Below the pieces are notes generated by a model. That model saw only the letters and a program-made list of their open reading frames with translations. It was not told the DNA's origin and did no database searches. This document shows positions 8,810 through 14,544 of a DNA stretch of 14,714 bases, in pieces (position 1 is the first letter of the stretch; the number at the start of each line of letters is the position of its first letter). The stretch lies in the NCBI GenBank assembly GCA_021163625.1, contig JAGGTS010000046.1, forward strand, positions 1-14,714. The letters are read 5' to 3'. A program made the translations under genes and the position numbers. The stretch is from a bacterium. Its GTDB lineage: Bacteria; Patescibacteriota; Minisyncoccia; Minisyncoccales; CG1-02-41-26.

Positions 8810-9499
8810 CTATTTTTTCTGCTCCTCTGATTTAATTTTTTCTTTAAACTCTGCCCAGCTGCAAGGACCAGGCCCTGCCATTTTGCATATTTTTCTAAAA
8901 GGGCAATACTGGCATTGCCAGTTGTGCGGCCAATCGGGCAAACGCGGACAAATTATATCTTGATTTATATATTTTTTAATTTCCGAAAAAGTGCCAATAA
9001 GCTTTTTTGCAAAAGCTCTGTCGTATTTTACCAAAAATTCTTTTAATAAAGAATTGTCTTTGCCTTCATATAAAAGTATTCCGTTTTTAATATTAAAGAA
9101 GTGAAGGTACAACTGGATTTGGGCAATGTGGTCTTTTTTTGGCTCTGTCATTTTGCTCAATATAGAGCTGTTAATGCTTTTAAAATCAACAACATAAAGT
9201 TGGTTATTGAGCCTGATAATGGCGTCCGCTCTGCCAACTATGTCTTCGTTGGGGGGGATGTCAATTTCGGAAGCAACAACAATATTTAAGGCAAACAAAT
9301 CTCTCATTAACCTTAAATGAACATAATTCCCTTGGTCAAAAATCCTAAGCAAACGGGCGTCTATTTTCTTTGCAGGTGCTTTTTTAAACTTAAAAAAAAT
9401 TTGGCGAGGGCATTTAGCCGCATCGCTTATATAAAATTTAACCCTGTCGTAATCTTTGGCCTTTTCCTGATAATACTTATCAATAAGCTCTTTTAACAT
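8810..9499 (-). CDS. PD-(D/E)XK nuclease with Cas4/AddB-type Fe-S cysteines
   Basis: The 229-residue product carries the RecB/Cas4-like nuclease motifs: His61 in GNYVH, Asp92 in GRADAI, Asp105-x-Lys107 in VVDFKS, and Gln127-x3-Tyr131 in QIQLY. Four cysteines placed as in Fe-S-containing Cas4 and AddB nucleases are present: Cys30 (KCPRQ) near the N-terminus and Cys196, Cys199 and Cys205 (CQYCPFRKIC) near the C-terminus. The predicted activity is metal-dependent cleavage of single-stranded DNA ends, with the cluster stabilising the fold; this is family knowledge. No helicase domain is fused, and no CRISPR array or cas1/cas2 lies in the window, so it is an orphan. It precedes the glycosylase gene by 37 bp, suggesting a repair role. 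It could equally be a recombination exonuclease or a phage-derived enzyme. The stop is TAG and the start ATG is at 9497-9499. Confidence 0.88.
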   Translation of the reverse strand: MLKELIDKYYQEKAKDYDRVKFYISDAAKCPRQIFFKFKKAPAKKIDARLLRIFDQGNYVHLRLMRDLFALNIVVASEIDIPPNEDIVGRADAIIRLNNQLYVVDFKSINSSILSKMTEPKKDHIAQIQLYLHFFNIKNGILLYEGKDNSLLKEFLVKYDRAFAKKLIGTFSEIKKYINQDIICPRLPDWPHNWQCQYCPFRKICKMAGPGPCSWAEFKEKIKSEEQKK

Positions 9500-9658
9500 A
9501 GCTTTGTTGAGTAGCTATTATGTAAAGCTGCCCCTCTAAAAATATCTGCAGCCGGGGGCAAAGCTCAAAGCAAACAGCTTGCAAAAATTAGTTTTTTGAA
9601 TAATTGGATGCCGCGGGCAATTTGCCTTGCTTTTCTGCGGGCAATAGCAAAACGGACA
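9500..9658. other. Intergenic spacer with small repeats
   Basis: This spacer lies between the end of rpsI and the start of the nuclease gene. It contains a direct repeat GCGGGCAAT at 9613-9621 and 9637-9645. It also holds two inverted repeats: TGCCCC at 9529-9534 with GGGGCA at 9555-9560, and AAGCT at 9561-9565 with AGCTT at 9576-9580. None is followed by a T-run on the - strand, so a rho-independent terminator for rpsI is not convincing. Confidence 0.4.
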
Positions 9659-10231
9659 TTAACGTTTGCTCCATTGCGGAGCGCGCCTTGCCCTTTTTTT
9701 GCCGAACTTTTTTCTCTCCCTCATTCTCGGGTCCCTTGTTAAAAATCCAGCTTTTTTCAGCCGCTTTTTAAAATAAGGGTTAAGCAAAACCAAAGCGCGG
9801 CTAATCCCATGGCAACAAGCCTCTGCTTGGCCAGAGAACCCCCCTCCTTTTACTTTAATCGTAAATCTAAATTTGTCTTCACAATTTATTTTTTCAAGGG
9901 GAGAAGTGACAATTTTTTCAAGAAAAGGATTCTTAAAATATTCTTTTAGCGGCTTATCGTTTATAAATATGCCATGTTCGCCCTTTGTAAAAAGCCTCAC
10001 TCTTGCCGTTGAGGTTTTTCTGCCTCCAACCGCCTCAAAATACCTGTCTTGAGAAGCTTTTTCATCCTCTTTCTTCTTAACGCTCTCTGCCTTCTGGGCT
10101 TTCTCTTTCTCCTTTTGCGCTTTAGTTTTCGCTAATGGCTGCTTTTTCTCTTTTGCCTGTTTTTTTGGGGCAGGAGTTTTGCTTTTTTTTGCCTGTTTTT
10201 CCTTTTTTTGTTTTGGAGATTCTTTTTTCAT
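9659..10231 (-). CDS. rpsI: 30S ribosomal protein S9 (uS9) with long basic N-terminal extension
   Basis: Residues about 63-190 are a complete S9 core: RYFEAVGGRKTSTARVRLF at the start, the GGGFSGQAEA segment, and the conserved C-terminus KKRARRAPQWSKR, whose last residues in other bacteria reach the P-site tRNA. In front is an extension of about 62 residues made almost only of Lys, Ala, Glu, Gln and Pro. It is probably disordered or partly helical and RNA-binding. The E. coli protein is about 130 residues, so the 190-residue length comes from the extension. It is the last gene of the cluster, 84 bp after rplM, and the pairing L13-S9 is the usual one. The ATG at 10229-10231 is chosen because no in-frame ATG lies nearer the core. 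Confidence 0.95.
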   Translation of the reverse strand: MKKESPKQKKEKQAKKSKTPAPKKQAKEKKQPLAKTKAQKEKEKAQKAESVKKKEDEKASQDRYFEAVGGRKTSTARVRLFTKGEHGIFINDKPLKEYFKNPFLEKIVTSPLEKINCEDKFRFTIKVKGGGFSGQAEACCHGISRALVLLNPYFKKRLKKAGFLTRDPRMRERKKFGKKRARRAPQWSKR

Positions 10232-10315
10232 AGAAAAATTAGATTTTAAGCTTTTTTATTTTTTCTTTTACAAAAATACAATTGTAAAGCGGCTTTGGCG
10301 CATATGGCAAGCCTG

Positions 10316-10666
10316 TTAATCGCTTATTTTTAACCTTTTTATTAATTTATCGCGCAACTTGTTCTTTGGCAACATTCCATAAACCGCCTTTTTTAAAACT
10401 ATTGCAGGATTTTTGCTAAAAAGCTCTTCTGCCGAAATTTTTTTAAGGCCTCCGGGATAACCGCTGTGGCGGTAATACACTTTCCTTTTCATTTTCTTTT
10501 TGGAAACCTTTATCTTGCCAATATTTTTTACTACGACAAAATCGCCGGCGTCTGCGTTCGGCAAAAAACTTGGCTTATCCTTTCCCCTCAAAATAACCGC
10601 TATTTCTGTTGCCAATCTGCCAAGAGCTTTGCCCGAAGCGTCTATTGTATGCGTTTTTCTCTGCAT
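10316..10666 (-). CDS. rplM: 50S ribosomal protein L13 (uL13), short form
   Basis: The 116-residue product shows the L13 core: IDASGKALGRLATEIA, an LRGKDKPSF segment, VYYRHSGYPGG and VYGMLPKNKLRDKLIKRLKI. L13 is an early-assembling 23S rRNA-binding protein. Compared with the roughly 142-residue E. coli protein it lacks about ten N-terminal residues and the C-terminal tail, which fits shortened ribosomal proteins in CPR bacteria. It begins 13 bp after the rplQ stop and precedes rpsI, so it is part of the same transcription unit. The sequence before its ATG is TTATTATATATTT, without a Shine-Dalgarno motif. Confidence 0.96.
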   Translation of the reverse strand: MQRKTHTIDASGKALGRLATEIAVILRGKDKPSFLPNADAGDFVVVKNIGKIKVSKKKMKRKVYYRHSGYPGGLKKISAEELFSKNPAIVLKKAVYGMLPKNKLRDKLIKRLKISD

Positions 10667-10679
10667 AAATATATAATAA

Positions 10680-11030
10680 TTATTCTACAAGTTCTATTAT
10701 CGCCATTTTTGCGCCATCAGATTTCCTTGGCGGAACTTTAATTATCCTTGTGTATCCCCCATTCCTGTTTTTGTAACGGGGAGCAATTTCATCTATCAAT
10801 TTTTTTGTTAAGCTTTTTGAAAAATAAGCAAGGAGAATCCGACGCGAAGAAAGGTCTGCTTTTTTTGCCCTTGTCAAAAATTTTTCAGAAAGTTTTCTGA
10901 TTTCTTTCGCTCTCGCTAAAGTAGTTTTTATTTTCCCATGCAAATAAAGCTGGCTGATTAAATTCTTTTCCAAAGCCCTTCTCTGGTCTCTCTTTCTTGA
11001 AAATTTTCTTATATGTATTTTTTTTCTCAT
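10680..11030 (-). CDS. rplQ: 50S ribosomal protein L17 (bL17)
   Basis: The 116-residue product has the L17 pattern: an N-terminal basic stretch, RRALEKNLISQLYLHGKIKT followed by TLARAKEIRKLSEKFLTRAKK, and the C-terminal GGYTRIIKVPPRKSDGAKMA segment. L17 sits near the exit of the ribosomal tunnel in the large subunit. The N-terminus MRKKIHIRKFSRKRDQ departs from the usual MRHR start. It follows rpoA by 83 bp, the standard order in bacteria, and its stop overlaps an AT-rich leader for rplM. No Shine-Dalgarno motif is seen before the ATG at 11028-11030. Confidence 0.96.
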   Translation of the reverse strand: MRKKIHIRKFSRKRDQRRALEKNLISQLYLHGKIKTTLARAKEIRKLSEKFLTRAKKADLSSRRILLAYFSKSLTKKLIDEIAPRYKNRNGGYTRIIKVPPRKSDGAKMAIIELVE

Positions 11031-11113
11031 AAGCTTACAATTTGCATCTTTTTGCTAATTTGCGGCAAGCATTAAAGTTTTGCCTTTTGCCTGCCTGTAT
11101 ACAAATGCTTTGG

Positions 11114-12070
11114 CTATTTCTTGAAGTCAAAATCTAATTTTTTTAAAACTTTTTTAATTTCACTTATTGATTTTTTCCCAACGCCTTCAATGTCCAAAAG
11201 CTGGCCTTCTGTCTTTTTCAAAATTTGGCCAACAGTTTTTATTCCCGCTCCAAGAAGAGAATTTTTTGTCCTTTCTGATATTTTTAAGTCTTCTATTTTT
11301 ATCTTCTTATTGCCATCCTCTTTAAGAGCAGACTCTTCTTTCTTTTCTTTCTTTTCTTTCTTTTCTTTTTTTTCTGCGGGAGCCTCATCCTCTATGCTGC
11401 CTGAAAACAGGGAAAAATGAGCTATAAAAATGTCCGAAGCTTTTTTAAAGGCTTGCTCGGGCGAGACGCTTCCGTCCGTTTCTATTTCAATTTTTAATTT
11501 GTCAAAATCAGTCCTCTTGCCAACCCGGGTGTTTTCCACTGAAAAACTGACTCTTTTTACAGGAGTATAAACGGCATCTATGGGCATCATCCCTATCTCT
11601 GCTTTCTTTATTTCCCTTTGTTCAACTGGCTCATAGCCTATTCCTGTTTCCACTAAAACTTCCATATCAAGCTTGCTTGAAGGTTTGGTCAGGGTTGCAA
11701 TGTGCGCCTCGGGGGTTACAACTTCTATCTGCCCTGAAGTCTTAAAATTTTTTGCTTTTACTTGAGTTTCTCCTTTAGCAGACAATGTTGCTGTCTGCGG
11801 CTCTTTACTAAAATTTTTAAACTTTACCTTTTTAAGATTTAAAATAATGGAAACAACATCTTCCAAAACTCCGGGGATGGTTGAAAATTCGTGGGAAACG
11901 CCTTTAATCTTTACCTGGGTAATTGACGAGCCTTCAAGCGAAGAAAGCAAGGCGCGCCTTAATCCATTGCCAATAGTCACTCCGTAGCCAGGATAAAGAC
12001 CGTTAATTTCTATCACTGCTAAATTGCCTTTTTTATAAATAACTTTTGGGTTTGATGGTAATGGAATCAT
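11114..12070 (-). CDS. rpoA: DNA-directed RNA polymerase subunit alpha
   Basis: The product is 318 residues from the ATG at 12068-12070. The N-terminal domain (1 to about 225) shows GYGVTIGNGLRRALLSS, the dimerisation segment, and GVSHEFSTIPGVLEDVVSI. A charged linker with KKE triplets spans about 234-246. The C-terminal domain (about 256-314) has the helix-hairpin-helix pattern LLGAGIKTVGQIL and LLDIEGVGKKSI, which in other bacteria contacts upstream promoter DNA and activators. A TTG codon at 12101-12103 would add 11 residues, but MIPLPSNPKVI is the more usual beginning and is favoured. It lies between rpsD and rplQ as in most bacteria. The stop is TAG. The linker is encoded by a 9-bp tandem repeat, so its length may vary between strains. 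Confidence 0.96.
   Translation of the reverse strand: MIPLPSNPKVIYKKGNLAVIEINGLYPGYGVTIGNGLRRALLSSLEGSSITQVKIKGVSHEFSTIPGVLEDVVSIILNLKKVKFKNFSKEPQTATLSAKGETQVKAKNFKTSGQIEVVTPEAHIATLTKPSSKLDMEVLVETGIGYEPVEQREIKKAEIGMMPIDAVYTPVKRVSFSVENTRVGKRTDFDKLKIEIETDGSVSPEQAFKKASDIFIAHFSLFSGSIEDEAPAEKKEKKEKKEKKEESALKEDGNKKIKIEDLKISERTKNSLLGAGIKTVGQILKKTEGQLLDIEGVGKKSISEIKKVLKKLDFDFKK
11339..11374 (-). repeat. 9-bp tandem repeat coding the alpha-subunit linker
   Basis: Three perfect copies of TTTCTTTTC (+ strand) occupy 11339-11365, followed by a degenerate fourth copy ending at 11374. On the coding strand these give Lys-Glu-Lys triplets in the flexible linker between the two domains of RNA polymerase alpha. 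The 9-bp unit keeps the frame, so copy-number changes would alter linker length without breaking the gene. Confidence 0.85.
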
Positions 12071-12139
12071 ATTTTTATATAGAGTAAAATAGAGCAAACG
12101 CAAGGCGTAAAGCCAAGCATTGCTTTATTTTGCTTATTA

Positions 12140-12769
12140 TTAGCGTGAATAGAATTCAAAAATTGACGGAATTTCAACCGGAAGGCCTAAATCCTCCGAA
12201 GACGGATAAGCGACAACTTCCGCTTTTACTTCTTTTTTATCAAGCTTTAACCATGAAGGAGGCTGATAATTTTTTAAGATAGCAACAATATTCTTAAAAA
12301 TGTCTTTTTTCTTTTTGTTCTCCCTGAAAGAAATAACCATGCCTTTTTTAACCCTGAAAGAAGGAATATTTACAGGCTTTGAATCCACCAAAAAATAACC
12401 ATGCGAAACGAGCTGGCGCGCCTCCTTTCTTGACTTTGCAAAACCAAGCCTGAAAATAACATTGTCAAGCCTTGTTTCCAGGCTTCTAATTAAAAGCAAA
12501 GACGCGTCTTCCACTTTTCCCCTCTTCTGAAGCACTTGGAGAACGGTTTTCCTAAACTGCTTTTCCCTAATATTATAAAAATTTTTCATCTTTTGCTTTT
12601 CTCTTAATTCTTTGCCGTACTCTGAAAGCTTTGTTGATGTTCTCTTCTTTTTCGGCCCAGGGGGATAAGGACGCTTTACCATCGGGCATTTGGGCCCCAA
12701 ACATTTTTCTCCTTTAAGAAATAGTTTTTGTCCAGCCCTTCTGCAAATTTTACATACATTTTGTTGCAT
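12140..12769 (-). CDS. rpsD: 30S ribosomal protein S4 (uS4), zinc-binding form
   Basis: From the ATG at 12767-12769 the product has 209 residues, close to the normal S4 length. Cys6, Cys9, Cys23 and Cys28 form the zinc-finger pattern of C+ S4 proteins. The conserved RRPYPPG-like and SEYGKELREKQK segments follow, and residues about 98-150 are the S4 RNA-binding domain (ETRLDNVIFRLGFAKSRKEA). S4 starts 16S rRNA assembly and in other bacteria can act in translational control of this operon. An upstream in-frame ATG at 12812-12814 would add 15 residues and overlap rpsK by 31 bp; it is less likely, because S4 usually begins a few residues before the first Cys. A GAGGAG stretch lies 21 nt before the chosen ATG, too far for a normal ribosome-binding site. 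Confidence 0.95.
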   Translation of the reverse strand: MQQNVCKICRRAGQKLFLKGEKCLGPKCPMVKRPYPPGPKKKRTSTKLSEYGKELREKQKMKNFYNIREKQFRKTVLQVLQKRGKVEDASLLLIRSLETRLDNVIFRLGFAKSRKEARQLVSHGYFLVDSKPVNIPSFRVKKGMVISFRENKKKKDIFKNIVAILKNYQPPSWLKLDKKEVKAEVVAYPSSEDLGLPVEIPSIFEFYSR

Positions 12770-12783
12770 AAAACCATTAAAAT

Positions 12784-13236
12784 TTATACTCTCCTCGGTT
12801 TTCTTGGTTGGCATCCGTTATGCGGTATTGGAGTTACATCTTCAATAGACTCAATTTCAAGACCTTTTGTAGATAATGTTTTTAGAGAAGCATCCCTGCC
12901 GCCGCCTATTCCTTTAACAAAAATATCAACTTCTGTTATTTTTAACTTTTGGGCGGCATCAGCAATTGCCTGGGCAACTTTGGAAGCAGCAAAAGAAGTT
13001 CCCTTTTTCGTCCCTTTAAAGCCGATGCTTCCCGCGCTCCTCCAAACAAGAACATTGCCTTTGTCGTCAGTAAGGGCAATTTTTGTATTATTATAGCTTG
13101 AAGAAATATAAATTCTTCCCCTCCTGATTTTTTGGACGGCTTTTACATTTACCTCCTTTCTCATCTTTTTCTCCACTTTCTCGCGTTCCTTTATTATTTC
13201 GCTTTCGCTTTTTTGAATGATTCTCTTTTTCCCCAT
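12784..13236 (-). CDS. rpsK: 30S ribosomal protein S11 (uS11) with charged N-terminal extension
   Basis: The 150-residue product contains the S11 core: GRIYISSSYNNTKIALTDDKGNV, FKGTKKGTSFAASKVAQAI, and the C-terminal DVTPIPHNGC with RKPRRV. S11 sits on the platform of the small subunit near the 3' end of 16S rRNA. The core is preceded by about 20 extra charged residues (KKRIIQKSESEIIKERE...) compared with the roughly 129-residue E. coli protein. The loop usually read as GPGxGRE is GIGGGRD here. It lies between rpsM and rpsD; the intergenic distance to the chosen rpsD start is 14 bp. A weak AGG lies 9 nt before its ATG. Confidence 0.96.
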   Translation of the reverse strand: MGKKRIIQKSESEIIKEREKVEKKMRKEVNVKAVQKIRRGRIYISSSYNNTKIALTDDKGNVLVWRSAGSIGFKGTKKGTSFAASKVAQAIADAAQKLKITEVDIFVKGIGGGRDASLKTLSTKGLEIESIEDVTPIPHNGCQPRKPRRV

Positions 13237-13287
13237 AAAATAAAACCTATTTATAAAATATGCTAAATTGGATTATTTGCAAAATGA

Positions 13288-13677
13288 TTACTTTGGAGCA
13301 GGAGGAGCCTTCCTTCCCGAACCAACTGTCTTTTTCACATTTCCCCTGATTGTCCTTGAATTTTTTCTTGTTTTTTGTCCGCGGACAGGAAGCCCTTTCA
13401 AATGCCTAATGCCCCTATGGCATTTAATCTCTTTTAGCCTTTTTATATTCGCAAGAACTTCCCGGCGAAGCTGGCCTTCCACCTTATAGTCAGACTCAAT
13501 GATGTTTTTAAGCCTTGCAACTTCCTTTTCTGTCAATTCATTGGTTTTTTTGAACGGGTCAATACCCGCCTTGTCTACAACTTCTTTAGCCAAATTCCTC
13601 CCTATCCCATAGATATAGGTTAAAGAAATTAAAACTTGTTTTTTTTCTGGAATATTAACCCCAGCAATTCTTGGCAT
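13288..13677 (-). CDS. rpsM: 30S ribosomal protein S13 (uS13)
   Basis: The 129-residue product begins with MPRIAGVNIPEKKQVLISL and YIYGIGR, the helix-hairpin-helix start of S13. It has a conserved CHRGIRHLKGLPVRGQKT segment and a basic C-terminus (KKTVGSGRKAPPAPK). S13 is in the head of the small subunit, where it contacts 16S rRNA, forms intersubunit bridges and touches P-site tRNA through its tail. Length and all family segments are normal. It sits between rpmJ and rpsK, the standard bacterial order. There is no Shine-Dalgarno motif; the leader reads AACCAATAAAAGTT before the ATG. Confidence 0.97.
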   Translation of the reverse strand: MPRIAGVNIPEKKQVLISLTYIYGIGRNLAKEVVDKAGIDPFKKTNELTEKEVARLKNIIESDYKVEGQLRREVLANIKRLKEIKCHRGIRHLKGLPVRGQKTRKNSRTIRGNVKKTVGSGRKAPPAPK

Positions 13678-13738
13678 AACTTTTATTGGTTAAATATTTG
13701 TTATCGTTATTATTATTTATTATGTTGGAATACAAAAA

Positions 13739-13855
13739 TTATTTTCCTTGCCTTTGCTTGTGCTTTGGATTTTCACAAATTACATAAACTCTTCCTTTGC
13801 GTTTTACAATTTTACACTTTTTACAAATTTTTTTAACTGATGGTCTAACTTTCAT
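13739..13855 (-). CDS. rpmJ: 50S ribosomal protein L36 (bL36), zinc-binding form
   Basis: From the ATG at 13853-13855 the product is 38 residues, the standard length of L36: MKVRPSVKKICKKCKIVKR and so on to KHKQRQGK. Cys11, Cys14, Cys27 and His32 give the zinc-ribbon pattern of the C+ form. L36 binds 23S rRNA in the large subunit. The frame is open further upstream to an ATG at 13943-13945, but those extra 30 residues match nothing and would cover a likely promoter and hairpin region. It lies between infA and rpsM, as in most bacteria, with an unusually long 177-bp gap after infA. Confidence 0.96.
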   Translation of the reverse strand: MKVRPSVKKICKKCKIVKRKGRVYVICENPKHKQRQGK

Positions 13856-13885
13856 ATTACTATATCCGGCAAGATTATAAATAAT

Positions 13886-13905
13886 GCAGCGAACGATTTC
13901 GCTAC
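13886..13905 (-). promoter_or_regulatory. Small hairpin in the rpmJ leader
   Basis: AGCGAA at 13888-13893 and TTCGCT at 13898-13903 form a perfect 6-bp stem with the four-base loop CGAT, about 33 bases before the rpmJ start. There is no T-run after it on the - strand, so it is not a terminator. It could be a translational or RNA-stability element; nothing else supports a function. Confidence 0.35.
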
Positions 13906-13925
13906 AAGGTGAAACTCTTCCTATA

Positions 13926-13954
13926 ACTATAATAATGCCTTGCATTTTTTACAA
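13926..13954 (-). promoter_or_regulatory. Candidate sigma-70-type promoter for rpmJ and downstream genes
   Basis: Read on the - strand, TTGTAA (13949-13954) and TATAGT (13926-13931) are separated by exactly 17 bases. The matches to the consensus are four of six and five of six. Transcription would begin near 13919, giving a leader of about 64 bases that includes the small hairpin. The region is AT-rich, so chance matches are possible; the 177-bp gap between infA and rpmJ makes an internal promoter plausible. Confidence 0.35.
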
Positions 13955-13968
13955 AAATTAGCAAGGCA
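13936..13968. repeat. 8-bp-stem inverted repeat between infA and rpmJ
   Basis: TGCCTTGC at 13936-13943 is a perfect inverted copy of GCAAGGCA at 13961-13968, separated by a 17-base AT-rich loop in which TTTTT and AAAAA can also pair. It overlaps the -35 side of the candidate promoter. On the - strand the sequence after the stem is TTATTATAG rather than a T-run, so it is at best an imperfect terminator or attenuator, or else an operator-like palindrome. Confidence 0.5.
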
Positions 13969-14032
13969 GCTTTTTGCAGCGTCAAAATGAATAATCCTAT
14001 CCTATTTTTTAACATTCTTTTTAGCGGTAAGC

Positions 14033-14248
14033 CTATTTTAGCCTGTAAACAATTATTCCCCTGTTTTGGTCGTAAGGGCCAATTTCTACCAAAACCCTAT
14101 CGCCGGACAATACTTTTATCCTGTGGATTTTAAGCTTGCCGCCAAGATGGGCTAAAATTTCTTTTCCGTCTTCCAATCTTACTCTAAACAAAAGATTTGG
14201 AAGGGTCTCAATAACCTGCCCATTTTTCTTAATTTTATCTTTTGCCAT
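14033..14248 (-). CDS. infA: Translation initiation factor IF-1
   Basis: The 71-residue product is a full-length IF-1: an OB-fold protein with GQVIETLPNLLFRVRLEDGK, LAHLGGKLKIHRIKVLSGDRV and the conserved end SPYD-type (here GPYDQNRGIIVYRLK). IF-1 binds the A site of the small subunit during initiation. It is the first gene of the visible ribosomal cluster. In many bacteria map, adk and secY lie just upstream, but here the upstream side is a 466-bp repeat-rich stretch reaching the window edge. The stop is TAG. The start ATG at 14246-14248 is preceded by AT-rich sequence without a Shine-Dalgarno motif. Confidence 0.97.
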   Translation of the reverse strand: MAKDKIKKNGQVIETLPNLLFRVRLEDGKEILAHLGGKLKIHRIKVLSGDRVLVEIGPYDQNRGIIVYRLK

Positions 14249-14259
14249 TATGCAATTTT

Positions 14260-14288
14260 AAAGTTAACAAATTTACAAAAAAAGTCAA
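14260..14288 (-). promoter_or_regulatory. Possible promoter upstream of infA
   Basis: A good -35-like hexamer TTGACT lies at 14283-14288 on the - strand. The -10 side is poor: TAACTT at 14261-14266 with a 16-base spacer matches three of six positions. If used, the start would fall almost at the infA ATG, giving a nearly leaderless mRNA. This is weak and stated only because a promoter is expected here. Confidence 0.25.
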
Positions 14289-14340
14289 GGCTTTTCCTCC
14301 CTCTTTTCCTCCCTTTGGGCTTGTGCTTACCCTTAAAACC

Positions 14341-14500
14341 AAACTCTAAATTCTAATATCTAAATCCTAAACAAACCACAAATTCCAATGACTAAATATT
14401 TTTATTATTGGTCATTGGTCATTTTTTTTCGTCATTCGTCATTCGGGTTTCGTCATTTACAAACTATTTTGATTTGTAATTTAGAATTTAGAATTTATGA
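14341..14500. repeat. AT-rich imperfect inverted repeat with GTCATT direct repeats
   Basis: TAAATTCTAA at 14347-14356 is matched by its reverse complement TTAGAATTTA at 14481-14490, inside longer imperfect arms (about 14341-14377 and 14473-14500). Between them GTCATT occurs five times, at 14411, 14418, 14431, 14438 and 14452, with an inverted AATGAC at 14387. The arrangement resembles dispersed AT-rich repeats I associate with CPR intergenic DNA; that association is from memory. Confidence 0.65.
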
Positions 14501-14507
14501 TTTCTAC

Positions 14508-14528
14508 CAACGAGTCCGGGTCTCGTTG
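14508..14528. repeat. Perfect 7-bp-stem hairpin
   Basis: CAACGAG at 14508-14514 and CTCGTTG at 14522-14528 are exact inverted copies around the 7-base loop TCCGGGT. It stands between the AT-rich repeat and the CATTGCGAGG element. No T-run follows on either strand, so it does not look like a rho-independent terminator. Confidence 0.65.
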
Positions 14529-14544
14529 ATAGACCTTCCCCCTG

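Noticed and set aside
8810..9499. Possible CRISPR-Cas locus because of the Cas4-like nuclease
   Set aside because: No cas1, cas2, effector gene or regularly spaced repeat array is present in the window.
9529..9582. Inverted repeats as a rho-independent terminator of rpsI
   Set aside because: The stems are 5-6 bp with long loops, and no T-run follows on the - strand.
12071..12103. TTG start for rpoA
   Set aside because: The 11 added residues do not resemble alpha subunits, while an ATG at 12068-12070 gives a usual beginning.
12770..12814. Upstream ATG for rpsD
   Set aside because: It would overlap rpsK by 31 bp and add 15 residues not seen in typical S4 proteins; the ATG at 12767-12769 gives a normal N-terminus.
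13856..13945. 30-residue N-terminal extension of L36
   Set aside because: L36 is almost always 37-38 residues and the extra segment covers a hairpin and candidate promoter.
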